Assembly: GCF_004402485.1 (NCBI RefSeq)
Contig: NZ_SOFG01000004.1
Span: forward strand, 806,001 to 870,000
DNA length: 64,000 nucleotides
Reading direction: 5' to 3'
Source of the DNA: Cryobacterium algoricola
GTDB taxonomy: Bacteria; Actinomycetota; Actinomycetes; Actinomycetales; Microbacteriaceae
Program-made: the position numbers and the translations under genes
Part shown: one piece after another, positions 25,579 to 34,200 of the stretch
Layout: the number at the start of each line of letters is the position of its first letter
How positions within the stretch are numbered: the stretch's first letter is position 1
The notes under the pieces: generated by a model
What the model was told of the DNA's origin: nothing
Database searches by the model: none
What the model saw: only the letters and a program-made list of their open reading frames with translations

Positions 25579-26352
25579 TCAGCTGACCTGGAAGTACTGG
25601 TCGCCGATCTCGACGCGCGAGCCGCGCGGCACGAGGTAGCGGCGGCCGGGCTCGCACCGCACCATCGTCGCGTCGGGGCGGCGGATGATGGTGCCGTTGC
25701 CGGAGAAGCGGTCGTTGACCCAGAGCTCGCCGTCATGCTGGCCGAACTCGAGGTGGGTCTTCGACACCGACATCCCGGGATCGATGATCTGCACCAGACG
25801 GTCGAAGTGCTCGCTCGGTTGCGGCATCGGCCGGCGTCCGATCAGCCCGGTGCCGCGCACTTCGAGGTCTTCTCCCGTGCTGAACTGCAGTACGAAGACG
25901 CCGCCGGTTGCCGGGTCGGCGCCACCGGTGAGGGCGACGTGGGAACCGTGGGTGTGCGCGCCCTGACGGGACGGGGGCGTGGGGTTCACGGGCCGCAGGC
26001 GACGCCCGGGCGCGAAGGGTGATGGCGATTCGAGCTCGGCTCCACCAGCCGGCACGTCAGGGCCAGGCACGGCAGGGCCAGGCACGGCAGGGCCAGGCAC
26101 GGCAGGGGCAGGCACGGCGGGGGGCTGGGCGGGCGCCGCAGGCTCCCCGAGCGCTCCGGAGCCGGCCGCAGCGGTCGTCACCGGAATCGACACGACGCTC
26201 GGCCTGGGTCGCAGCGGCTGGATGATGGTCGTGTCGTTCGGACGCGGGTCGTGACGCTTGCGGGTTTTCGGGGTGGCCTTCGTCGAACTGCCGCATTCAC
26301 CGCAGAACATGGCGCCCACACTCAACGGCGCCCCGCAGATCAGGCAATTCAC
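25579..26352 (-). CDS. Zinc-ribbon FHA-domain protein
   Basis: This 257-residue protein starts with a zinc ribbon C3LIC6-(10)-C17GEC20, then a Thr motif D40TTIIQPLRP, a long Pro/Ala/Val linker with VPGPA repeats, and a C-terminal FHA domain (about 165-257; GRRPMPQ, SVSKTHLEF, DRFSGNGT) that binds phosphothreonine peptides. The architecture recalls GarA/FhaA-type kinase readers. The GTG start overlaps the stop of the transglutaminase-like gene (GTGA). It probably links kinase signalling to the adjacent ATPase; some EccC-type ATPases carry FHA domains within the same protein. Confidence 0.88.
   Translation of the reverse strand: MNCLICGAPLSVGAMFCGECGSSTKATPKTRKRHDPRPNDTTIIQPLRPRPSVVSIPVTTAAAGSGALGEPAAPAQPPAVPAPAVPGPAVPGPAVPGPDVPAGGAELESPSPFAPGRRLRPVNPTPPSRQGAHTHGSHVALTGGADPATGGVFVLQFSTGEDLEVRGTGLIGRRPMPQPSEHFDRLVQIIDPGMSVSKTHLEFGQHDGELWVNDRFSGNGTIIRRPDATMVRCEPGRRYLVPRGSRVEIGDQYFQVS
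26051..26125. repeat. 15-bp tandem repeat, five units
   Basis: Five units of GGCACGGCAGGGCCA with minor variation, inside the FHA protein gene; each encodes one five-residue PGPAV-like unit. Only the linker is affected, so copy number could vary without loss of frame. Confidence 0.85.
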
Positions 26353-28745
26353 GAAACGGCTCCTTCCATTCGCCGGTCCTGGCCGGGGTGGGAAACCCCG
26401 TCAGCGCTCGGCGTGCCCCGATTCACAGGTGGAACGGATGCCCTTCCAGCGTAGCGAGCGAACGAGCGCAACGAAATGAGCGCCCGGAACCGGTCCCTGC
26501 GCGTGCGTCCGGCGGCGAGCGCGACCCGGAGGTCTCCGACCATTCTCCAGATCTGGTCGGCGACACCGTCGCTCGGCCGCCCCGGCGCGAAGACGGCCCG
26601 GTCGACCGCGACCGCCGCAGCAACGGGCGGTTCCCCGCCGACCGCTTCGGCCAGTTCGAGGCGGGTCGCCCCGACCGGCACGTCGATGCCGAAGTCCGCC
26701 GCCGTGTCTGCGAATTCACGCCAGCCACCCCGCACCCGGTCGAGCGTTGAGCCCGTCCTTCGACGGCGACTGCGCCGACGTGCCTTTGCGACGATCACGA
26801 GGAGGAACGGGCCGGCGATGACGAGGGCGGCGAGCAGCGTCCAGCCCGTGATCGTCAACACGGTGAGAAGGAACGCCAGGAGTGGCGACAGTGGCGCCGG
26901 TGGCGTTTCCGGGGCGTTCTCCGGAATGGCGGGATCCCGCTGCTCCGTCACACTCGGCGCGAGCGGCGGCACGACGGTCTGCGGGCGCGAGACGATCTGG
27001 GGCCGGTCCGGCTGTTTCTCCGGCACATCGCGGACGGCCGGGGTGGGGTCGATCGTCACCCAGCCCTCCGACGCCGTCTGAACCTCGATCCAGGCCGACA
27101 CGTCTGCACCGTGCACGATCACCGGCGTCGCCCCGTCGCCTGAGACCCCGGGCTGCTGCGGGGCGAATCCCATGACGACCCTGGCCGGGAAACCCAGCCG
27201 CCGTGCCAGCAGCGCGGCCGCGACGGCGTACTGTTCGGCGTCTCCGAGCATGGGTTCATCGGTGAACAGCTGGCTGATCCGGTCCAGGCCGTGGCCCGAC
27301 CGGCTCACGGGCTCGTCCGCACCGACGCCGTGGCTCACATAGCCGTCCGCCTTCAACCCGTCGAGCATGGCCTGCAGTTGCACGCCGGGCGGGTCCCCGG
27401 CTCGAACGTATCCCGCGAGCGCCTCTTCTACGGAGTCCGGGAGTGCCTCGAGGGCAGGCAGGGCTGCCGTGCCCGGCGTGACCGTTGCGAGCGAGCGAGG
27501 AGCCCGTGGCACGACCGCGGTGGCCGTGTAGGTGTCGCCGGAGGCGAGTCCGCCGAGTACCGCGGCGGTCCCCGTGCCGTCGTTGTAGTAGAACGCATCG
27601 GCCCTGGCCGTGCCGGTCGCACCGGTGAAGCGAATGCGTTCGAGCCGCCCGGTCCCCGGGACCCAGACGCCCGCATACCCGGCGATCGTCACGTCGATCG
27701 ACGAGGGATCCCCGGCGACCGCGCTCTGGTCCAACCGGTCGGGCAGCCGGGTGAAGGCGTTCGCGGCACCATCGAGGGAATAGACGATCCCGTTGTACGA
27801 ATCGAGAGCGGCGAGTCGGAGCCGGCCCCCTGCCGGCAGGCCGGTCACCGACAGCATCACGGCGTCGGACTGCCCCCGCTGCAGGTAACTGCGGAATTCG
27901 CTCAGCGGGCTCGGGTAGTCGTTCGGATCGAACGGCTGCTGCACGCGGGCCCGCACGACGTCCCGGGGCACCTGAACGGGGAAGGCCACCGCGGCCGCGG
28001 TGCCGACCCCGATCGCGAGCGCGGTGATCAGCGCGGCGGAGAGCACCCCACGGGCAGCGTTGAGCCGACGACCGGCCTTCGATTCGCGGGTGCGCGCGGA
28101 CTGACGGGCGCCGGAGAGGCCGAGGAGCGCCCGTCGTCGTGCCGCGCGTTGCCAGAGCAACCAGAACAGCAGCACGACGAAGAGGGCGAGGCCGGTCTCG
28201 ATCGGCGCGAATCCGACGGTCGGTCCGAGTCCGATCCCGGCGACGTAGAGCGCGATCGGCCCGAGGACACCGAGCTCGCCGATCCGCGCTCGGAGGGCGA
28301 TCGAGAGGCCGGCGACGGTGCTCGTCAGGACGAGGGTGAGGGCGGGCACGAGCAGGGCCTGGTACGAGCCGACCGGGAGCACGATCGTGACGAGCTCCTT
28401 CCAGCTCAGCGCGGTCGCCGCGGCGAGGTCCCCGAGCCCGGCGAGGGTCGGGACCACGCCTTGGGTCGCCTCGCCGGGGATCGCGAGCGGCACGCCGACC
28501 AGGAAATACACCGCGATCGTGACGAGGGAGACCAGCCACGCCCGCCAGTGGAACACCGTCCCGACGATCGCGATTCCCGCACCGAGCGCCGCGGCGACGA
28601 CAACGAGCACCACGAATTCGCGGTTGCCGTAGACCGGCCACAGCGTCACGGCCGCGACCATCGTCGCGAGCAACATCGCCACCGTGTTTCCGATGATGAA
28701 GCCGGCGGATGCACGGCGCCGGCCTTGTACCGCTCTGTCGGTCAC
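26349..28745 (-). CDS. Membrane protein with catalytically altered transglutaminase-like domain
   Basis: About 798 residues: a bundle of seven or so transmembrane helices (about 15-215), an external region (about 240-480), a transglutaminase-like core (about 480-570) and a late transmembrane helix (LLAFLLTVLTITGWTLLAALVI) with a cytoplasmic tail. Active relatives have a Cys in G-D-C-E-Q-F/Y and a His in H-A-W-x-E-V; here the sequences are GDA503EQYA and S550AWIEV, while D566 in DPTP remains. The domain is therefore probably not a working protease or transglutaminase. The GTG start overlaps the DUF58 stop by four bases. The MoxR-DUF58-transglutaminase trio is a widespread bacterial arrangement. 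Confidence 0.85.
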   Translation of the reverse strand: MTDRAVQGRRRASAGFIIGNTVAMLLATMVAAVTLWPVYGNREFVVLVVVAAALGAGIAIVGTVFHWRAWLVSLVTIAVYFLVGVPLAIPGEATQGVVPTLAGLGDLAAATALSWKELVTIVLPVGSYQALLVPALTLVLTSTVAGLSIALRARIGELGVLGPIALYVAGIGLGPTVGFAPIETGLALFVVLLFWLLWQRAARRRALLGLSGARQSARTRESKAGRRLNAARGVLSAALITALAIGVGTAAAVAFPVQVPRDVVRARVQQPFDPNDYPSPLSEFRSYLQRGQSDAVMLSVTGLPAGGRLRLAALDSYNGIVYSLDGAANAFTRLPDRLDQSAVAGDPSSIDVTIAGYAGVWVPGTGRLERIRFTGATGTARADAFYYNDGTGTAAVLGGLASGDTYTATAVVPRAPRSLATVTPGTAALPALEALPDSVEEALAGYVRAGDPPGVQLQAMLDGLKADGYVSHGVGADEPVSRSGHGLDRISQLFTDEPMLGDAEQYAVAAALLARRLGFPARVVMGFAPQQPGVSGDGATPVIVHGADVSAWIEVQTASEGWVTIDPTPAVRDVPEKQPDRPQIVSRPQTVVPPLAPSVTEQRDPAIPENAPETPPAPLSPLLAFLLTVLTITGWTLLAALVIAGPFLLVIVAKARRRSRRRRTGSTLDRVRGGWREFADTAADFGIDVPVGATRLELAEAVGGEPPVAAAVAVDRAVFAPGRPSDGVADQIWRMVGDLRVALAAGRTRRDRFRALISLRSFARYAGRASVPPVNRGTPSADGVSHPGQDRRMEGAVS

Positions 28746-30139
28746 GCGTCGACCCCCCTGGCGAGGCTGTGCTGCAGGTCCTCGAGGAAGCCGATGGTGA
28801 GCACGCTGAGCTCGGCGACGCGCCGGAGGCCCGGCACGGACGCTGTCGCACAGACGACGGCCACGACTTCGACCCCGCCGGGGAAATGGGTCGCGGCTGC
28901 GCGCAGCTCGGCGAGGCTCACCGTCGAGCCGTACACGAGGAAGGCGACGGAGATGCCGGCGACGGCATCCGCCGCTGACTGCGCGAGCGCGCCGAGCGGC
29001 AGTGCGTCCTTGGTGCGGTCCACCCGGCACAGGTCGTCGAGCAGGCGGGTGGTCGTCAGGGTGCTGAGCCGTTCGGCTGCGGGGCGCCGCCGGTTCCGGT
29101 CCGAACGGCCCGGCCGGTGCTGCCCCTGGCCCGGGGCCCGGCCAGGGGCACTGTGGCGGACGGCACCGGGTGCAACGGCGCTCGTGACGACGGACACCGT
29201 GCGCGCGTCGCGGATCGCCCGCACGCCGAGGGAGCCGGCGACGCTCACGGCGAGTTCGAATTCCTCGTCGTCGGCATAGTCGTCTGCGGCGAGGCTCAGC
29301 GCCACCAGCAGGTGGCTGCGCCGGGACTCCTCGTACTGGCGCACCATGAGGCGGCCGGTCTTCGCCGTGCTCTTCCAGTGGATGCTGCGCCGCTCGTCGC
29401 CCGGCACGTACTCGCGCAGGGCATGGAAGGACATGTCGAGGTTGGTGAGGTCCCTGGTGGGGTTTCCCTCGAGGTCACGGATGAACCCCGTGCTCATGCT
29501 CGGAATCGGGAGGGTGCGCGGGTGCACGAAGAGGTCGACGCGTTCTGCCCAGACGAGTTCCCTGCGCACGAGGCCGACCGGGTCCGCGCGCACCGTGCGC
29601 ACCGGCCCGATCGGGATGATGCCGCGCCGCATGGTCGGGACGATGAACACGTCCTCGAAGTGTGCGCCCCTGGCGAGCCCCGGCATCGCGAACTCGGCGA
29701 GGCCGAGGCCGACGGGAACCTCGACCCCGACGCCGGGCAGCCGTCGACCGCTGGGGTTGCGCACGATCAATTCACCGGGAACCCGCTCCCCGACCACGAC
29801 CCGGTCCACTGGAACCCGGAGCCGGATCTGGTACGCCGTGCGCCCGACGAGGAAGCCGAATGAGGCCAGGACGAGGGCGAGTCCCGCCCAGCCGAGCACC
29901 ACGAGTTCGGTCCAGCCGAGCAGGTACCCGGTCGCGAGGGCAAGGGCGGCGGATGCGAGAACGCTCCAGCCGAGGACCGTGACGACGGCGGTGGCGCGCC
30001 GCCAGGTCCTCACCAGTAGCGCACCGGCCGCCCGCACGGCACCGACGGCGCGGACGGCACGCACGAGCAGCGCGGCGAGACGGCCGTCGGCGGTGTCCTC
30101 GCCGAGGCCGTTCGGACGTGCGCCGTCCTGGTCGCTCAC
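28742..30139 (-). CDS. DUF58 (vWA-like) membrane protein
   Basis: The 465-residue protein has two transmembrane helices (about 50-100), a beta-rich segment and the DUF58 signature LREYVPGDERRSIHWKSTAKTG, followed by a Rossmann-like vWA-related region and a Pro/Arg-rich insertion. DUF58 proteins are typical partners of MoxR AAA+ ATPases. Both ends overlap neighbours by four bases: GTGA with moxR upstream and with the transglutaminase-like gene downstream. Molecular function is not established. Confidence 0.88.
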   Translation of the reverse strand: MSDQDGARPNGLGEDTADGRLAALLVRAVRAVGAVRAAGALLVRTWRRATAVVTVLGWSVLASAALALATGYLLGWTELVVLGWAGLALVLASFGFLVGRTAYQIRLRVPVDRVVVGERVPGELIVRNPSGRRLPGVGVEVPVGLGLAEFAMPGLARGAHFEDVFIVPTMRRGIIPIGPVRTVRADPVGLVRRELVWAERVDLFVHPRTLPIPSMSTGFIRDLEGNPTRDLTNLDMSFHALREYVPGDERRSIHWKSTAKTGRLMVRQYEESRRSHLLVALSLAADDYADDEEFELAVSVAGSLGVRAIRDARTVSVVTSAVAPGAVRHSAPGRAPGQGQHRPGRSDRNRRRPAAERLSTLTTTRLLDDLCRVDRTKDALPLGALAQSAADAVAGISVAFLVYGSTVSLAELRAAATHFPGGVEVVAVVCATASVPGLRRVAELSVLTIGFLEDLQHSLARGVDA

Positions 30140-31146
30140 GCGGCCTGCCGGTCCCCCGGCGGAGGCGTCTCGATCAGGATGCGCGCGACGATGCTCGAGG
30201 GTGTGACGCCGTCGAACTCGGCCTCCGGTTCGAGCAGGAGCCGGTGCGCGAGGACCGCCTCTGCGAGCTGTTTCACGTCGTCGGGGATGACGTAGTGCCG
30301 CCCGTTTGCCGCGGCGAGGGTCTTCGCGGTGCGGATGAGGGCCAGCGCCCCGCGCACGCTCGCGCCGAGGCGTACCTCGGTGCTCGTGCGCGTCGCGTCG
30401 ACCAGGCGGGAGACGTAGTCGTTGATGGAGGGGTCGACGTAGACCGTCCTGGCGAGTGCGGCGAGTTCGACGACCGTCGCGGCGGCGATGACGGCCGGGA
30501 CGACGACCGCGTGCGCGCGACGGCCGGCGCCCTCGAGGATCCGGATCGTCGAGGCATGGTCCGGGTAGCCGATCGAGGTCTTCATGATGAACCGGTCGAG
30601 CTGGGCCTCCGGCAGCCGGTAGGTGCCCGCCTGCTCGATGGGGTTCTGGGTGGCGATCACCATGAACGGCTCGGCGACGGGGTGCGTCACCCCGTCCGCG
30701 GTGATCTGCTCTTCCTCCATCACCTCGAGCAGCGCAGCCTGGGTCTTCGGGCTCGCGCGGTTGATCTCGTCGGCGAGCACGATATTGGCGAAAACGGGAC
30801 CGCGGTGGAACTCGAACGCACCGCTGCGCTGGTCGTAGATGCTGACACCGGTGATGTCGCCGGGGAGCAGGTCCGGCGTGAACTGGATCCGGTTGCTGGT
30901 GCCCTGGACGCTCTGCGCGATCGCCCGCGCGAGGCTCGTCTTGCCGGTGCCGGGGACGTCTTCGAGCAGCAGGTGACCGCCGCTGAGCAATGCGGTGAAC
31001 GCCATCCGGATGACGTGATGCTTGCCGAGCAGAACCCGTTCGACCCCGGAGACGAGCCGCTCGAAGACTTCGGCGAAGTGCGCGGCCTGCTCGGCGGTCA
31101 TCGTGGCGGCGGCAGCCTGGTCGGGCGAGGTCGTCTGGGCATTCAT
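30136..31146 (-). CDS. MoxR-family AAA+ ATPase
   Basis: The 336-residue AAA+ protein has Walker A DVPGTGKTSLAR, Walker B IVLADEINRASPKTQAALLEVMEE with the MoxR presensor-1 insert, sensor 1 MVIATQNPIEQAGTYRLPEAQ and a C-terminal lid domain. MoxR ATPases act as chaperones that remodel vWA-domain partners; the coupled DUF58 gene is the obvious partner. I start it at the ATG at 31146 because AAGGAC lies seven bases upstream; an in-frame ATG at 31170 is possible. It follows the giant surface-protein gene by 75 bases. Confidence 0.92.
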   Translation of the reverse strand: MNAQTTSPDQAAAATMTAEQAAHFAEVFERLVSGVERVLLGKHHVIRMAFTALLSGGHLLLEDVPGTGKTSLARAIAQSVQGTSNRIQFTPDLLPGDITGVSIYDQRSGAFEFHRGPVFANIVLADEINRASPKTQAALLEVMEEEQITADGVTHPVAEPFMVIATQNPIEQAGTYRLPEAQLDRFIMKTSIGYPDHASTIRILEGAGRRAHAVVVPAVIAAATVVELAALARTVYVDPSINDYVSRLVDATRTSTEVRLGASVRGALALIRTAKTLAAANGRHYVIPDDVKQLAEAVLAHRLLLEPEAEFDGVTPSSIVARILIETPPPGDRQAA

Positions 31147-31221
31147 CGGGCCGGTCCTTGGGATAGTCATCTCAGTGTCTTTCGGGTTTTCATCGGATCA
31201 GTCTCGACAGTCTCATCGATC

Positions 31222-34200
31222 TCATCGGTCGTAGTTGTACAGCGGGTTGCCCGCACCGAGCCCGAGGTCGACGGTGACGCTGAGGCGGGCCGTGCCTGCA
31301 GCGGCCGGAGCGGCGAGGGTGCAGCTCGTGGGGCCGCCGGCCACGGGTGCGGCACCGGCGTCCGTCGGCACCGAACAGCTGTAGCCCGTGGTGTAGCCGC
31401 CGTTGTCCGGGCCGTTCGTCCAGGCGAACGCGCCGGCCAGGGGGTCGTAGGTCAGGCCGGTCACGGCGAGGCTGACGGGTGCCGCCGGCGCCGTCAGCGT
31501 CGCAGACCAGGCTCCGCAGGTGCCCCAGGTGGCCGTGGTGTTGCACGCGCGCACCTGGTAGCTGAACTGTGCGCCGAATACCGTCGGACTCAGCAGCTGG
31601 CGCGGGAGTGCGGTCGCGGTGAAGCTCGCGCTCGCGCCGGGGGTGCCCGTTGCCGCGTCCACGGACCGGACTTCGTATCCCGTGACCCCGGCACCCGGGC
31701 TCACCGGGGTGATCTGGAGGTCGTATGCCGTGTCGTGCATGCCCATCGAGGCTCCCGGGTCGGTGACCGCGCCGGGAGTCGCCTGCACCTGCACGCTGGT
31801 GACCTGGCTGTTCGTGCAGCCGGCCCGGTTGTATGCCCAGACCACGAAGTAGTACGAGGCGGTGTCCGCCGTGAGCCCCGTGAAGTCGACGCCCGTTGCG
31901 TCCGAGCCGAGGGTCTTCAGCTCGGCGACGTTCGCACCGGTGTGCGGTACGACGACGGTTCCGGGGGCAGGGGACGTGACCGTGCACGCCTGGTTGCCGG
32001 TCGGCACCGTGCCGTTCGTGAGGCGCTGCACGTAGTACCCGGCGACAGGGTCACCGGAACCGGAGAAGGCATCCCACGCGACGTGGACGGTGCCGGCGGC
32101 ACCGGCCGAAGCGGAGACTGCGCCGGCCGCCGGCGCTCCGAAGGGCGTGCCCCGCGTCGAGGCGGCTGTCCACGCCGACAGGGCGGGATATGACTCGTTC
32201 CGGGCGCTCACGGTCACCGGAACGTCCGCGCCGTTGGCGAGACCGCTCACCGTGAGTGAGCACCGGGTCGCCCCGCAGCCCGGCCCCGTCGCGGAAACGG
32301 CGGGCTGGGCGGTGCCGTTGACGGTGACCAGGTAGTCCGCGACCGGCGACCCCGCGCCGGCGGAGACGGGCGCCCAGCTGATCGTCAGGCCGCCGTCGAG
32401 CGGCGCGGCCGCAAGACTCCCGGGTGCCGTCGGGACGACATCGGACCAGACGGTGTCTGCGAGCGCGGTAGCCGTGCCGAGGCCGAGGCCGTTGCGCGCC
32501 GCGACCGAGACCCGGACCGCGTTGGACCGGCCGTTGCCGCCGGTCGGGACCGTGCACGCGGTCGCCTGGCAGGTGGTGGTGCTCACCGGCGCGCCCGTCG
32601 CGGCAGTCACGAGGGTGATCTCGTAGCCGGTGACGGCGGAGTTGTTGGCTGCGCCGGGGTTGAAGGCGACCGACAGGCGGGCGTCCGCGAATCCGGTCAC
32701 CGACAGGCTCGTGACCGGGTCCGGCCGGTCCTGGACGGAGATCCTCACGGTGCCCCACGCGTAGCGGTCCGGGTCGTTCGTCGCGTCCGCGACCTCATAC
32801 TCGAGGTTCGTGTCCGTTGCGGCGGCGTTCGCGGCGACCTGAACGCTGAGCGTGCTGTTGTCGGCGCTCGGGGTGATCCTGACCCCTGCCGGGACCCCGG
32901 CGCCGCCGAGACCGCGCACGGCGACGACCCGCAGCGGGACCTGCGGGAACGGGTTGGCCGCGCCGTCGTTGGCGAGCACGTCGACGACGGTCGTCTGTCC
33001 GCGGGGGGCGATTGCGACATCCGCCGCCGGGATGGCGAGCGGGCGGGTGGACGCGACGACGCTCATGTCGATGCGGCCGGTCCTGCCCGGCGTGCCACCG
33101 GCCGAGACGCCGATCGTGATGGAACCGTGGCCGCCCTGCGCGCCCGAGGTCGGCAGCGTCGTGGTCCTGGCGTGCAGGGTGAGTTGCCTGCCGTCGAGGG
33201 AGTAGTCGAATCCGACCGGCTTCGGGTCGAGCACCGAGTAGACCAGGGAGGCCTGGTCGTTCGGGTACGGGTACGAGGTCAGTTTGCTCAGGTCGATGAC
33301 CTTCGTCTGGTCGGGTTCGAAGTCGAGCACGGCGCCGTCGAAGGCCGGCGGCTGGTTCGCCTGCGGTGTGACCGTGATCGGCAGGACGATCGTGGCGGTG
33401 TGGCCGGCCGGATCCCCTGCGCCGGTGCCGTCGGTGACGACGAAGGACACCGAGGCCGGCCCGTAGTACTGGTCCGCGCTCGTGAAGGCGATGCTCGTGT
33501 CCGAGCTGGCGAGCTCCGCACCGTTGGACCGGGTGGCGTGCACGAGGCTCCGGTCGGTGAGGCGCACCTTCTTGCCGCCGACGGCGACGACGTAGTCGTT
33601 GATCGGGATGGTGAGGGTGGCGCCGCTTGCGACGGTGAGCGCGGGAGCGCCCTTCCGCAGTTGCGGCAGGGCGTCGGTGTACCCGGGGACCCAGATGAAG
33701 GCGAGGGCGGTGATGCCCGCGTCGTCGGGGTTCGCGACCTGGAACGGGATGATCTGGCTCGTGGCGTGCACGGTCACCCGGACCCGCTTGGCGTCTGTCA
33801 CCCTCGCCGAGTCGGCCCAGGAGTCGGGGACGCTCAGCGCAAGGCCACGGGCCGGCCCGTCGGCGAAACTCACGTTGGCGAGCACGTCGACGTCGACGGT
33901 GCCGCCCGCGAGCACGTCGGAGAGGGTCAGGTGGGTGTCCCTGGCCTCTGGCCGGGCGCGCGGGGCGTCCGCGCGCGCGACGACGGTGAGGAAGGTCGAG
34001 CTGGTGCCGCCGCGCTCGTTGCTGATCTCGTAGATGAAGCCGAATCGGCCCGGTGTCGCGGGAGCCGTGACCGCGATGGTGTCGCCGTCGATCGCGGCGG
34101 TGCCCTGGGCTGCTGCCGGGTCCGTTCCGCTCGGTTCGACGGCGCTGATCGTGAGCCGGCCCCCGTCGGGGTCTGAGTCGTTCGCCAGCACGTGCACCGC

